A stretch of 64,000 nt of DNA from Scedosporium boydii (Eukaryota; Ascomycota; Sordariomycetes; Microascales; Microascaceae). The notes beneath the pieces were generated by a model. It was not told the DNA's origin, ran no database searches, and worked only from the letters and a program-made list of their open reading frames with translations. Positions 1 through 10,200 of this stretch are shown one piece after another. The stretch lies in contig NJFT01000039.1 of NCBI GenBank assembly GCA_002221725.1, positions 124,001 to 188,000 of the forward strand. The letters are read 5' to 3'. Position 1 is the first letter of the stretch. Every line of letters starts with the position of its first letter. The translations under genes and the position numbers were made by a program.

Positions 1-616
1 CGCACACCTTGAACCTCTTGCCATTCCCGGACTTCGTGATCAGCACGTTCTCGACCTTGAGATCGCGGTGCAGTAACGGCGGCTTCAGGTAATGCATGCA
101 CGCCACGCCCTCGGCGACGTCCGTGAAGATATTGAGGATCTCGGGCTCCGTCAACCGATGCTGCAATCGCGTGTTCATAAAGTCAATCAGCCCCCCGCCG
201 TTACAATACTCCATCAGCAAGAAGACCTCGTAGCCTCCGCCCCTCATCTCGGAGGCGTGCGAGTCGATGTATGTGACGATGGGCCGGTGCCCCTTGAGCC
301 TCTTCATGGTCTCGACTTCGGTCCGCATGCCACGGAGGGTGTCCTTGTCGGGAACGGCAACTCGCTTGAGAACGGCTAGGTCGGTGCCGTCGATGGGATG
401 GGGCAGCTTGACGAGGTAGACGTGGGCGAAACCGCCCTCGGAAAGGTACTTCTGTATGACAACCCGGTGGCTCCCGACCTGGATCTTGGTGCCGGGGGAA
501 AATGTCCCCGGGGGCGCCGCCGGGCCCATGTGCATCGGGGCCGCGTAGGCGGCATGGTGGTGCTGGGCTGGCCTGCCAGAGGCAGCATGGGGCGCTTGGT
601 AACCGTACGAAGCCAT
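1..616 (-). CDS. ark1: Ark1/Prk1-family serine/threonine kinase, N-terminal part (partial)
   Basis: The first 205 codons of a protein kinase; the rest lies beyond the left edge. The ATG at 616-614 begins MASYGYQAPH. After a Gly/Ala/His/Pro-rich tail the kinase fold starts near residue 44 with the family-typical VGSHRVVIQKYLSEGGFAHV, a glycine loop of unusual form. Next come AVLKRV with the ATP-binding Lys, the hinge FLLMEYCNGGGLIDFM, and the catalytic loop HRDLKVEN near residue 190. The frame stays open to base 1. This pattern belongs to the NAK/Ark1-Prk1-Akl1 (animal AAK1/GAK) family, which phosphorylates endocytic adaptors and regulators of cortical actin patches. That role is taken from the family. 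Which paralogue it is cannot be decided from this part. No intron is visible in this segment. Confidence 0.9.
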   Translation of the reverse strand, partial: MASYGYQAPHAASGRPAQHHHAAYAAPMHMGPAAPPGTFSPGTKIQVGSHRVVIQKYLSEGGFAHVYLVKLPHPIDGTDLAVLKRVAVPDKDTLRGMRTEVETMKRLKGHRPIVTYIDSHASEMRGGGYEVFLLMEYCNGGGLIDFMNTRLQHRLTEPEILNIFTDVAEGVACMHYLKPPLLHRDLKVENVLITKSGNGKRFKVC

Positions 617-3012
617 CTGGGGAGAGAGTCTGGGGTCTTGTCTCACAGAAGGAGGGCGGGGGAAGGAATCGTTAGAGAGTGTTTTGCCAGGACCGGTAAC
701 GAAGCCCGGGGGTCTCGCGGATCGAAAATCGGGAGGAATTCGAGAAAGATTGTCGTAGTATATAGAAAGGGACAAGACCAGGGGGAGGTCGAGTGGTAGC
801 GCAGGTCGTTGGGTGTGGGGTGTGGATGGAGAGGGTCCTCGGAAGAGGTAAAGCTCTGGTTCTGGAGTGGATTTTCGGGTGCTACAACATCGAGGCGGTC
901 AAAAGGGGGGGGTTGTTCCAGGATCGACGAAAACCGGCGTCTCTATAAAAGACGCATTCTAGTATACTCAAGGAGAAAAGAGCAAAAATTCGCAAGGTGA
1001 GAAAGAAGAAATCAATGACGGGGTGTGGAAGGACTGGAGGTTGATTCCTTGTCGCGATCCCGCCTGTGTCTGTGTCTATTCGACTACCTGGATAACTTGT
1101 AGCCTGTACGAAGGAGCAAAGGCTTGCCTCAAGTTCAGATGGCGGAGCTAAGGGACAATGATCAAATGGGACTGGACAAAAAGGCGGGTGACTCTCTGGT
1201 TGGCCTGGGCTGTGGAATCGCCCTGTCCTGTTTCGCCAGGGGCCTTGAAGCCGAGCTGATGCGCTCAGGTCCCCAAATGTCAGAGCCTAAGATCACGTGG
1301 ATCTAGGCACCAGACTAACAATTTTGAAGCGCCATGTACCTTCTGCTGAGGTACCGAGGTACACACATCTCACCTCCAACTGCTGCAGCGCTGGCGTTCC
1401 TCAGTTGAGAACTCCATTGTCGAGATCCAAGCAACAAAGAACAAAGACTCTCGATTTTTCCTTCGAGTTTTACACGAGGGTGCCTGAAGCCCACCTTGGG
1501 TTCTCTCCCACAATGCATTGACTTTTATTACTGCCCAAGGTCGGATCGGAGAATTTTAGAACTTTCATCCCATCATATATCCACACATATCAATTTGATC
1601 CATGCCCATTGTCTCTTCCAGCCTGAATGATGATCCGGCATACATCGACCCCTTATTATGCTTCTTTATCGTGATAGTTCCTGTACTTTGTATGCGGGAG
1701 AGCGTTTCCGTTCAGCGTGGGGCTCAGGATCCTCAGTAGCATGGCCGATCTTGGCGATGACGAGTCCCTCTTTGATCTACATTGCTCACATACTTCGGAC
1801 ATCCTTCAATTGCTAACGCCTTGAGGATATGCATACAGATGCTGGTGAGGCGCAGAGGATGCAGAAATATTTAGCTCCGCCCCAAGTCGTTTCCATGGGT
1901 TGTATCACAACACAACCAGAGCCTCATATTCCAAGAGACACAGAGAGTGTATAGGACGTCCAAACTCCCCCTTCTCTGAAACTCGAAAAACAAAAAGAAA
2001 CGAAGAAAAAAAAGGAAGAAGGAAGACCCGAGTGCTCAACTCAAGGAAATACTCCTTCAACCCTTAAACATCAACGCTAGGACAAACCGTTCAGGGCAAT
2101 CAATCCTGTTGTCCGGTCACTAAAAAGGGACCAGTCGAGTTGGAACTAGAGCCGAAAATTATGTTCCAGCTTTTCTTCTCGAAATTTAATGTATCTCCAT
2201 GTGGCTGTTATGGCTCACAAGTGCTGAGCCACTTGCTCTGGTCACAACCAGAGTTGGTGATAGATGGGGAGCAATATCTCTCGCGCATGAAAGAGGAAAG
2301 CTTAACACCTTAGATAGCATATTACATAGGCGCAAACTCAAGAAACACATCCTTGTAAATCTGCACATAAAATCATATAAAATCCGACCAGCTAGCCCTA
2401 TTCCCATACCCATATATGTTTCCCAATCTTCCAGCATGATGATTCTCAGCGCACAATCCTAAGCCCGCCCATTCCGAATATAAAGAGAAAAAGAAAAAGA
2501 AAAAAAAAAGCCACCCGTACAAACTTGATAAAACAGAGAAGAAATCGGGGGAAAAAAAAATACATAGACCGCTCGCGTGTCCCCGCCATGGAAAATGCGA
2601 TGGGATAAGGATACGTTACCCTTCCAGTGTGATCTAAGCGATCTAGCCTTTGACGCCAACGGTGACATTGGAAAGCAAAGAAAAGCAATGAAAAACCATG
2701 ACATCAACGCCCTCGCAGAGGATGCGTCAGGCAGAGAGCCGCGTAAAAATGAAGTGTAGAAGAAGAAAACTCCTCCGAGATGCCCTTTTGCGCCGGGGAC
2801 TCCGTCTCCGAACCGAACCCAGATGTCGAATATAACGAGACAGAATCAATCAGAAAGATAAAAGGAAAAAGGACGGAAAAGAAAAGAGCAGAGAAACGAA
2901 AGAAACGGGCAACAAACAGCAAACTCAAATCATGCTGCTACATGCACAGCATATCTCTAGGCGCCTGGGACTCACTCATAGCCTGCCCAAATCATCGTCC
3001 ATAAACTCCACT
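617..3012. other. Intergenic: promoter side of the kinase and 3' side of the F-box gene
   Basis: No supported gene in 2.4 kb. Small open frames on both strands lack family features. There is a CACGTG E-box at 1294-1299. Purine-rich, A-rich tracts lie at 1980-2015 and 2480-2565; the latter reads as T-rich 3'-flanking sequence of the F-box gene on the minus strand. A near copy of the dispersed TACGAAG motif lies around 1107. Confidence 0.6.
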
Positions 3013-5079
3013 TTACATGACCGCGCAAGAAGGGACAGTCCTAGCCCTCCGTCTCCCACCATGGGGAAATCCGCCCACTTCCTCATTGGCGTGAACCATC
3101 TGCGCCTCCCTCGCCCTCCTTCTCCGTCGCCGGGTACCCGCCCCACCGACTCCGGCCTCCTCGCTAGCCTGCATGTAGTCGGCCCACTTCCGCTCCAGGC
3201 GCCCCGCAGCCGGGAGGTCACACCGAAGGACCCGCTTCGCGTGCTCGTCGACGGTCATCTGGTAGCCGTAGAAGCATTTGAGGCCGATGATTTCCGTGGG
3301 GAAGGTTGGTTCGCCATCGCCCCCGTTGAACTGGACCTGCGAGTTTCGGAAGAGAACTTCCCGGATGCCCGTCCAGGTGACGTTCTCGCAGTCGTACACT
3401 ACCATGTTCAAGGTGGCCTTGGGCGACTCGTAAGGGTCGGTCGTTCGTCGGGAGCGGGAGTTTACCATGGCCGCGGCCTCGGCAAGGACAAGGTCGCTGA
3501 TTCGAGTGTTGTTGACGTCTATCATCTTCAAATTGGTGCATTTCTTCACGATGGGGAGGACTCCAGCGTCCCCCAAGTGACCGCAGTAGCTGACCGATAG
3601 ATGCTCCAATCGTGTGACGCACGAAGCCTTAGCTAGGTGCTCGGAAAGGAGGGTGTTGGTAATTTCGGGGAGGTCCTCCATCTCTATATGGGTAAGGTGG
3701 GGCGCTGTCTGGAAGATCGGTTCCAGGGCAGCATCAGTCAAGCTAGGACAGCCGGAAATCTGAAGGCCCTCGAGGCTCGGAACCAAATGGCCAAGAGCCG
3801 ACACCCCACGATCCGTAAGCTGCATGCATCTACTGAGGTCCAGGTGCCTCAGTGCACGAGCGGGAACCACTGGAAGATCAGTGAGAATATCAATCTCGGG
3901 GTTGACGCCATGGATCATCGTTTGGAGAGCCGCATCCGTGAGGTCGGAACAGCCGCTTAGCACCAATCTCTCTAGAATATTTCTCTCAAAAAGAGCCTCC
4001 GCAACCTCGAGGCTGTCAAAGCCTTTGATCTCACTAGCTCGTAGGTCTCTCAGCCTCGTGCAGGCATTAACAACAGTGGTGATACCTTCGGCATCCATGC
4101 GCTTGCACCAGGACACCTGGAGCACCTCGAGATGCCGGCATGACTCGGCGATAATGTCGCATGCAGCATTGGTTACGGCGGTTAGACCGGTTAAGTTTAG
4201 GCGTTCGAGCCTCTCGTTACCCTTCAGAAGGCCGTGCAGCGTGGCACGCTGAAGGTTACGGCATCCCTCCAGATTGACGTGGACAAGGTTCTTACACGCA
4301 TTCACAAGCAGCTCAGCGCGCCTGTGGTGCTCAACTTGAATGCAACCCCGGAGGTTGAGGTCCTTAATAAAGGACGCTGCCGCCACAATAATCTTGCTCA
4401 TCGACTCGGCGGGAATTTCTTTATAGAATTCGGACGCATCGAATTGCGTCCAGAGTTGGCCGTCGAAGCTCGTCTTATAGAAAGCTTTATTCACCCTCGA
4501 CACCCTGACAAGCTCTTTCGGTTCCAGATACGAGAAAATCTGGATTCTGAGTTCGTACGGCATATCCGACCAGAAATTTATATTCTTCTTTTTCTTCTTC
4601 ATAGTTTGCGATCCGGAACGGACCCTGGCGCCGCTCTGGAGATCGGAGGGCAGGGCCGAAGTGGCTGACAAGGGGGAGGACCGGAGGCTGTCGACACGGC
4701 GAACGCCAATAAGCGGGCTGCCCAGTTCGTCGCAGGAAGGTACCTCACTGAGAGGTGTACCGGGGCCGGAAAACGGACTCAAGGTCGAGGCTGCGGAGGA
4801 GGCGACGGTAGATGAAGTTGTGCTAGTATAAGAGCTTGAAGGTGAGGCGTTGGAAGCAAGGCTGACGCAAGAGAAGCTGCCTCGGGTGCCATAAGGCGCA
4901 CTAGATGCTCTCGGACGGCCGATGTGAGTGAGCGAAGGAGATGAGGACATGCGCTGGATACCCCGTAAGAGTCGCTGTCGGTTCTTCATCTTAGGCGGGG
5001 CGCCGCCCATTGGCGCGACAGTGGGCATGTCGGCCATGTCGGCCATGTCGGCGGCGGGGGTTACTGGCGTATCCGCCAT
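3013..5079 (-). CDS. F-box/LRR protein with a C-terminal CaaX prenylation box
   Basis: A 688-residue, intronless protein. The open frame extends upstream to a TTG at 5136, but the first ATG, at 5079 (CAACCATGG, a strong context), gives MADTPVTPAADMADMADM. Residues 1-155 are Ser/Pro-rich and disordered, followed by a basic KKKKK patch. An F-box lies near residues 163-215 (FWSDMPYELRIQIFSYLEPK, then a second helix ending LWTQFD). About a dozen leucine-rich repeats of the Cys-containing AMN1/Grr1-like type follow to about residue 600 (for example LERLVLSGCSDLTDAALQ). The tail is Arg-rich and ends in CAVM, a CaaX box with Met at the last position, which favours farnesylation. F-box/LRR proteins recruit substrates to SCF ubiquitin ligases. 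The CaaX box suggests a membrane-anchored SCF adaptor. The substrate is unknown. It resembles the fungal Pof2/Grr1-type group but I cannot name an orthologue. Confidence 0.9.
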   Translation of the reverse strand: MADTPVTPAADMADMADMPTVAPMGGAPPKMKNRQRLLRGIQRMSSSPSLTHIGRPRASSAPYGTRGSFSCVSLASNASPSSSYTSTTSSTVASSAASTLSPFSGPGTPLSEVPSCDELGSPLIGVRRVDSLRSSPLSATSALPSDLQSGARVRSGSQTMKKKKKNINFWSDMPYELRIQIFSYLEPKELVRVSRVNKAFYKTSFDGQLWTQFDASEFYKEIPAESMSKIIVAAASFIKDLNLRGCIQVEHHRRAELLVNACKNLVHVNLEGCRNLQRATLHGLLKGNERLERLNLTGLTAVTNAACDIIAESCRHLEVLQVSWCKRMDAEGITTVVNACTRLRDLRASEIKGFDSLEVAEALFERNILERLVLSGCSDLTDAALQTMIHGVNPEIDILTDLPVVPARALRHLDLSRCMQLTDRGVSALGHLVPSLEGLQISGCPSLTDAALEPIFQTAPHLTHIEMEDLPEITNTLLSEHLAKASCVTRLEHLSVSYCGHLGDAGVLPIVKKCTNLKMIDVNNTRISDLVLAEAAAMVNSRSRRTTDPYESPKATLNMVVYDCENVTWTGIREVLFRNSQVQFNGGDGEPTFPTEIIGLKCFYGYQMTVDEHAKRVLRCDLPAAGRLERKWADYMQASEEAGVGGAGTRRRRRRAREAQMVHANEEVGGFPHGGRRRARTVPSCAVM

Positions 5080-8000
5080 GGTTGCACGATACTGTTTCGC
5101 GTATGCGTATACGTGTTGCAGGGGTTGGGCAAGCAAAACAAAATTCGAAGGAAGGGAGAACTAGCACAAGGCGTGATATGTGGCGAGAGGTTTACGGGAA
5201 GTGGCTGCCGAAGCACAAATCTCCTCTCTTAAACGACGGACCGTTTCATTAGAAGTGAGGATGTGTTTATGGTCGAGACGGAAGAAACACAACTCGCCAA
5301 GGAGAGAGAGGAATGGAGAAAAAAGCCCGGGGTCGGTGAAGGAGAAAGTGTCAAAAGGGATCGATCAAATGGGGATAACAAAAGGTCGGGATTTCGGGAG
5401 AGGGTAAGGCGGTAGTGGGGTTATAATCGGAGGGGGGAAACAGTGTCCAGGGATGCAGCACGAGCGACTTCCTCACGCAACAGGACGACTCTTGGGAGTT
5501 CAGGTGTACCCGATACACACACACACTACTACTTCGTACTTCGTAAACTTATCGCTCCGACAAGGGGGTGGCGGCTTGCTACAGAGCTAGAAGGTAGACA
5601 GAAACGACGATCTCGAGAAGAAGCCCCCTTTTTTTTGCTTGGTCTCTACTTCGTAGGACTCGACGTGGCGTCTGTTCGGCAGACTTGGGAAAAGGCTAGG
5701 ACATATGGAGATGGAAAGGAAAGTCGATGGTAGGTCTGCCTGGAGTTCGAGGGACCCAGATGGTCTAGACTAGTGGAAAAACCGGACCCGGAAGAATGGG
5801 GAGACTTTGCTAACGAGACGAGCAATGCAACAGAAGCCTCCGTACGAAGGTAGCGTGCGCTGCATCCAGCTGGACCAGTCCCAATGCTTAGCCCCAGAGC
5901 AAAAGGTGGTGGATGGGCGATGTACGGGTACAACAGTGAACTCACTTACCATAACCCCAACCGCCAAGGGAGACGGAGCAAGGTTGATGGGTACTGTGCC
6001 CAAAGACTCAAGGGAGTCGAGTCAGGACCAAGGTGAGGTGAGGGGGAGGGCGAATGGTGGCGGCGGGGCGGCACTGTGTTGTCTGGTTATCGATAACGCA
6101 ACCCGCACGGCTCCTGCATGATCCGGCGCCGGTGTTTTCCAGAATAAGTTCAAATGGTACGAAATTGGTCACCAGCCCGTCGTGTCACAGTACTTGTCTG
6201 CGAGTCTTGGACTTTTCGCATTCTGACGTGCGCAGAGTTGATGAGACAATGGACTTGGGGATTTCCTGTGAACCCTTGAGATTGATTTCACAAGACAATT
6301 CCCAGAACATCGACGAGTCTTTTCTCGAGTGCGCTTTCCCTTGATGAAATGAGGAATAAGCGCATGTGATTTTGGTTTTAGGTCATGTTGGGAAGTCACT
6401 GGGCAAGCATGTCCGGATCACAGAGGTCACACGAGCCCGCATCGAGAAAGTAACTACACCATACCTTTGTACTACACCCACTATTACAATAAACTGAAAT
6501 TTCAGCCTGCTCGCTCGCGACCTCCGACCTCAGCGGACGCTGAATTTTCGATAGTCGTTCTACCGACACTGTATGCGTCCTGAGCACACTATTCTCCCAG
6601 ATGCCAAATGTGGAGGAGCGTCGCGAAGGATTGATCAATGTCGAAAGTCGGCCAACAGCATTTGACGCTGTCCATAGCGTAGTGGATGTATCAATACCTC
6701 CCGACCCGCACACGCGTAACCGCTATGAGAATATCGAGAGAGATCGTGTGGGGGAGAACGATCTCCAACATCGATAAATCCCCCCTTCATGCCTTTGATA
6801 GTCGCTTCCGCCACATGACTTGCTCCTCGAACTAGAGAGTCATCGAGAATATCTGGTAGGAGGAGATCAAGAGTCTATTTTCTACGAAGCAGCGCTCACA
6901 TTTCACAGCCTGAAGGCTATGAATCCCTCGTATAAAATGTGGACCTAAACGATACCACCTTCCCACCCCCACCAAAGTATGCCTACCCTATCGCCTTGCA
7001 GCTGCATACGTCAAGCTGTATGTCCAGCTTCTGATTGATGTTATGGTCTGCGTGTGCTGGACAATGCCTCCACCTGCATAGTTATTGCAGATATGTATCG
7101 AAAAGGGGCGTTTTCCACCGACGCGCCGTTTGACTCGACTCGATCTCGAGTTGCTTCCCAAGTTTTTCCGCTGAGAAATAATATGTACGTACTTCGTGTA
7201 GTCCAACTACGAAGGAGCAGGATGCCGAGAATCTACGGGTGAGTTTACCGACTAGACAGACTGCCAGCCTCCTTCTTCTCCAAGTTGGGGCAGGCCGAGA
7301 CATCTCCAGAAAATGGCTCAAGAAAAGCCCAAGCGGCGGTGGAAAACAGAGGAAGAAACCCAGAAGTCCTGATACAAGCCAGCTTTTCCGAGGGGTAAAG
7401 AAAAACTTAAAGTTGAGCTAGCCTAGTCCAGACTTTCCATATTCCATACTGTATTCCAGAATAAGTTTTTTGATTCCAGCCAAGCCATTGGGGGGAGTAA
7501 GCGGTGAAAATAGTATCGCCGCGGATTGGTCGTGTCCTGTTGGCGTTGCATGGCGGGAGGGAATTTCTGGATCTTGAACAGCTCATACAAAAAACTAGCC
7601 AGCGGACAGAGGCAAGCGATCAGAAGAAAACCAGTAGACAGAGACGAGCGATCACAAGTCTTGACGTTTTCCCACCCTTTCGGATCCGAGACGATCACTT
7701 CGCGAGATCATCCGGAGACGCTGAGACAAGGGACGAACCTGAGAAGAAAGAGGCGGCAGGCTCGGTTTGGACGATGGATCCTCTCCTCCCAAACTGGTAG
7801 ATGCTCAACAGTGAGGTGAGACGGCTTGGTTGTCAGAAATCCCGTTCCAAGCAGATGGTAGTGGGGGTAAATTGAGGCGTATAAAGGAAGTTGGCCAATC
7901 GCTGTGGCCATTTCACTTTGAGTTTACTCGCGCTTACTCCCTCTTACAATAATAGATACGATAACAATGGGAAGCCGTAGATCTTGAACTTAATGGATCA

Positions 8001-8221
8001 AGTTTGGCGATGCTGAATGCGACGGAAGCTGTCAGTAAGAGCGCCTGCTTATGTCATCTTTACTGCTGTGATCTGATTTTCCTTTGAAGCCCATTTGAAT
8101 ATACCTTCCTCCGCTCTCCCTTGTGGTAGCTCCGGTTAATAGTGAGGACATACGCATAACTTCGGATTGTAGGTTCAAAGGTCACCATGACACTGCCACT
8201 TGGACATATGTAAAAGCCTGC
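5080..8221. other. Intergenic region with TACTTCGTA copies
   Basis: 3.1 kb holding the F-box promoter and the 3' flank of the small membrane-protein gene. No supported gene; open frames up to about 105 codons show no family signature. Exact TACTTCGTA copies lie at 5530-5538, 5537-5545 (overlapping) and 5647-5655, with a one-base variant at 7190-7198. Confidence 0.6.
5530..5655. repeat. Dispersed TACTTCGTA motif, three copies
   Basis: Two copies overlap by two bases at 5530-5545 (TACTTCGTACTTCGTA) and a third lies at 5647-5655, in the distal upstream region of the F-box gene. The core is a TTC flanked by GTAC/TAC half-sites, so the outer bases form an inverted repeat around a 3-base centre. 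Confidence 0.7.
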
Positions 8222-9163
8222 TTAGGACCCCAAGAGGAGCCCAAACGCAACTTTCCCCCCAGTAAGCAACAGCTCATTCCACGTACTCCTCCCCTCCAAC
8301 TCCAATTGCCTCGCCGCCGCCCTTCCCTGCACCTCCTCCGCCAAATACCCAGCCGCCAATTGCGTCGCAACCTGCGTGCCCCAATTCAGCGACTCGTTCC
8401 AGCGCGTCCTTGCCTCGCGCCTCGCCGCCGCCTCTGCCACTTCATTCTCGCCGGCCATGAGATCGAGCGCATGTCGCTGCTCGGCCGCCATCATGGCCTG
8501 CGAGATGGACGCCTGAATATTGGCCGTTCGTGTTGTCATGAACGTCATGCCTGCCGAGCCGGCCGTGGCTGCGAGGCCGCTGAGCATGTTGAACTTGGCG
8601 GCGCGGGCTTGTTGGGACGCCAGGTCGCGGGTGCGGGCACGGTCTATTTCGGCGAGGGCGATGGTTGTGGTGTTGCTGTGGGCGGCGGCTTTCATTTGCC
8701 AGTAGGCGATGGTAACCGCGCCGGCCACGGTGAGGGCAGTGATGCCGAGGTTGAGGATGAGGCCTTGGTCAATGGAGTTGTGCGTAACAATTGAGGGGGA
8801 GCTGTCGATTGGTATGGGAAGTGGTGCTGTCATCGGAGGCTCGCCCGAGAGAGTTTGTGGTTTGGTCTCGTTCGGGCCCCGGGCGGCCGATGGAGGCGGG
8901 GACGATATTGCGGCGGCGGGTTTGGAAAGCTTTGCAACGCCCTTTGTCTCTTCTGCGAGGAAGTCCATTGTCATAGATACGGTGTCGATCATCTCTTGGT
9001 CGGGAATACCGCCTTGGGCGCAGAACTCGATGAAATCGCTCACTAGGTTGATGTCCATTGTCGCCCTCTCAACCCACCGAGCTTTGACATCTTCTAGTGT
9101 CGGATGACTCTTCGAAGCCTTACCGGAGAGTGGAGTAGAAGAGTTAGTGGTTATTCTCGTCAT
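8222..9163 (-). CDS. Hypothetical Ala-rich protein with a predicted membrane segment
   Basis: 313 residues, intronless, ATG at 9163 and TAA at 8222. I do not recognise the family. Residues 20-80 look alpha-helical and acidic (from TLEDVKARWVERATMDINLV to DFLAEETKG). A Pro/Ser linker follows. Around 132-155 is one strongly hydrophobic stretch (LILNLGITALTVAGAVTIAY), a likely membrane helix. The remainder is an Ala/Arg/Glu-rich helical region with a Gly/Ala-rich stretch (MLSGLAATAGSAGMTFM), and the protein ends in another hydrophobic segment (GGKVAFGLLLGS). It is transcribed divergently from the P-loop GTPase gene at 10201, with 1037 bp between the two starts. Both genes are intronless, GC-rich at third positions and isolated between long gene-free stretches. 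This suggests, but does not prove, a functional pair. Confidence 0.7.
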   Translation of the reverse strand: MTRITTNSSTPLSGKASKSHPTLEDVKARWVERATMDINLVSDFIEFCAQGGIPDQEMIDTVSMTMDFLAEETKGVAKLSKPAAAISSPPPSAARGPNETKPQTLSGEPPMTAPLPIPIDSSPSIVTHNSIDQGLILNLGITALTVAGAVTIAYWQMKAAAHSNTTTIALAEIDRARTRDLASQQARAAKFNMLSGLAATAGSAGMTFMTTRTANIQASISQAMMAAEQRHALDLMAGENEVAEAAARREARTRWNESLNWGTQVATQLAAGYLAEEVQGRAAARQLELEGRSTWNELLLTGGKVAFGLLLGS

Positions 9164-10200
9164 CGTATAATGTCCGGGGACTGTGACTTGAGGATCCCTA
9201 CAGAGGCGAGAGGCCCTCGATGACGATTAATTCCAGCGTTTTATGGAGCCTGCCTAGAGAATATTTGGGAAACTGGATCGAGTCTCGCCCGGTGATGCCG
9301 GCGAGGATTTTGTTGCCAAATATGCATCATTGGAGCTGGGCGCTCTTGAAGCTCGCAGCCTCGTGCGACCACACATTTGTGCGACTCTTCGCCCGCTAAT
9401 GCATCATTTGGTGTTCAGCACCAATAGTCAGCTTTATTTGGGAGGCTCAGTTACGTTTACCTGACTTCCCCCTTCTAATATCGGCTTGTTCAACACATCT
9501 GCAGGGCTCGAGGATCGCGATTTTCCCACTTCGAATGCCTAAATCGGCATCCACTAGTGCATATGTATCACAGATATTGAGGCTTATCGACGCATACTTG
9601 TCGTCCCTCGCCCCATGTTCCAATACGGCTCGCGGGGCTCAGGCTACTCCGCCGTTATCACCAATAATATGGGCAATGTGACATTCCAAGGTACTGGCTG
9701 GACGCACTTATTCCGCTTTTTGAAGATGATCTTTCGAGAAGATTGAGAGTGAAGATCTAATGAAGAGCTAAGTTTGACCTACGCAAGCATTCCCCAAAGA
9801 ATGAACAAGCATACACAGGTACTACTATAGAGAATCACGGAAAGAAACTGTCAAAGTACGAAGTAGCTGAAGTTGTCATGTCGACTGCGTCTACGAACCA
9901 GGACGCGAAACTGGCGAGATACTGCAGTCTCAGATGTCGAGGGTTCCAAGCAAGCCCGCCTTGGCGGGCGCCTCCCAGCCTGGCCTGCTGTTTGTCTCTG
10001 CTCATGCCTCCCCCTCCTTTTTCCATTCCTTTTAGACGTCTTCGTTGCCATTTTCTTTTTAACTGCCCAGTTCGCACGCCATCTTCTCGTTAGATTTTCC
10101 TGTGCAGAATTCCGTGGCCAACAAAAAGTTTCATGAGAAACCCACCATCTACAACTCAAGAAAATAGGACTAGCATTTTCTCCTCAAGAGCCTCGCCCCA
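9164..10200. promoter_or_regulatory. Shared divergent intergenic region of the GTPase pair
   Basis: 1037 bp lie between the two divergent ATGs, enough for a common or paired promoter. One TACGAAGTA copy lies at 9857-9865. I see no clear TATA box. Small open frames at 9835-10159 on both strands overlap one another and look like chance. Confidence 0.5.

Noticed and set aside
2932..3600. 222-codon plus-strand frame
   Set aside because: Antisense shadow of the F-box gene.
5080..5136. Upstream extension of the F-box frame to 5136
   Set aside because: The frame begins with TTG; the first ATG, in a strong context, is at 5079.
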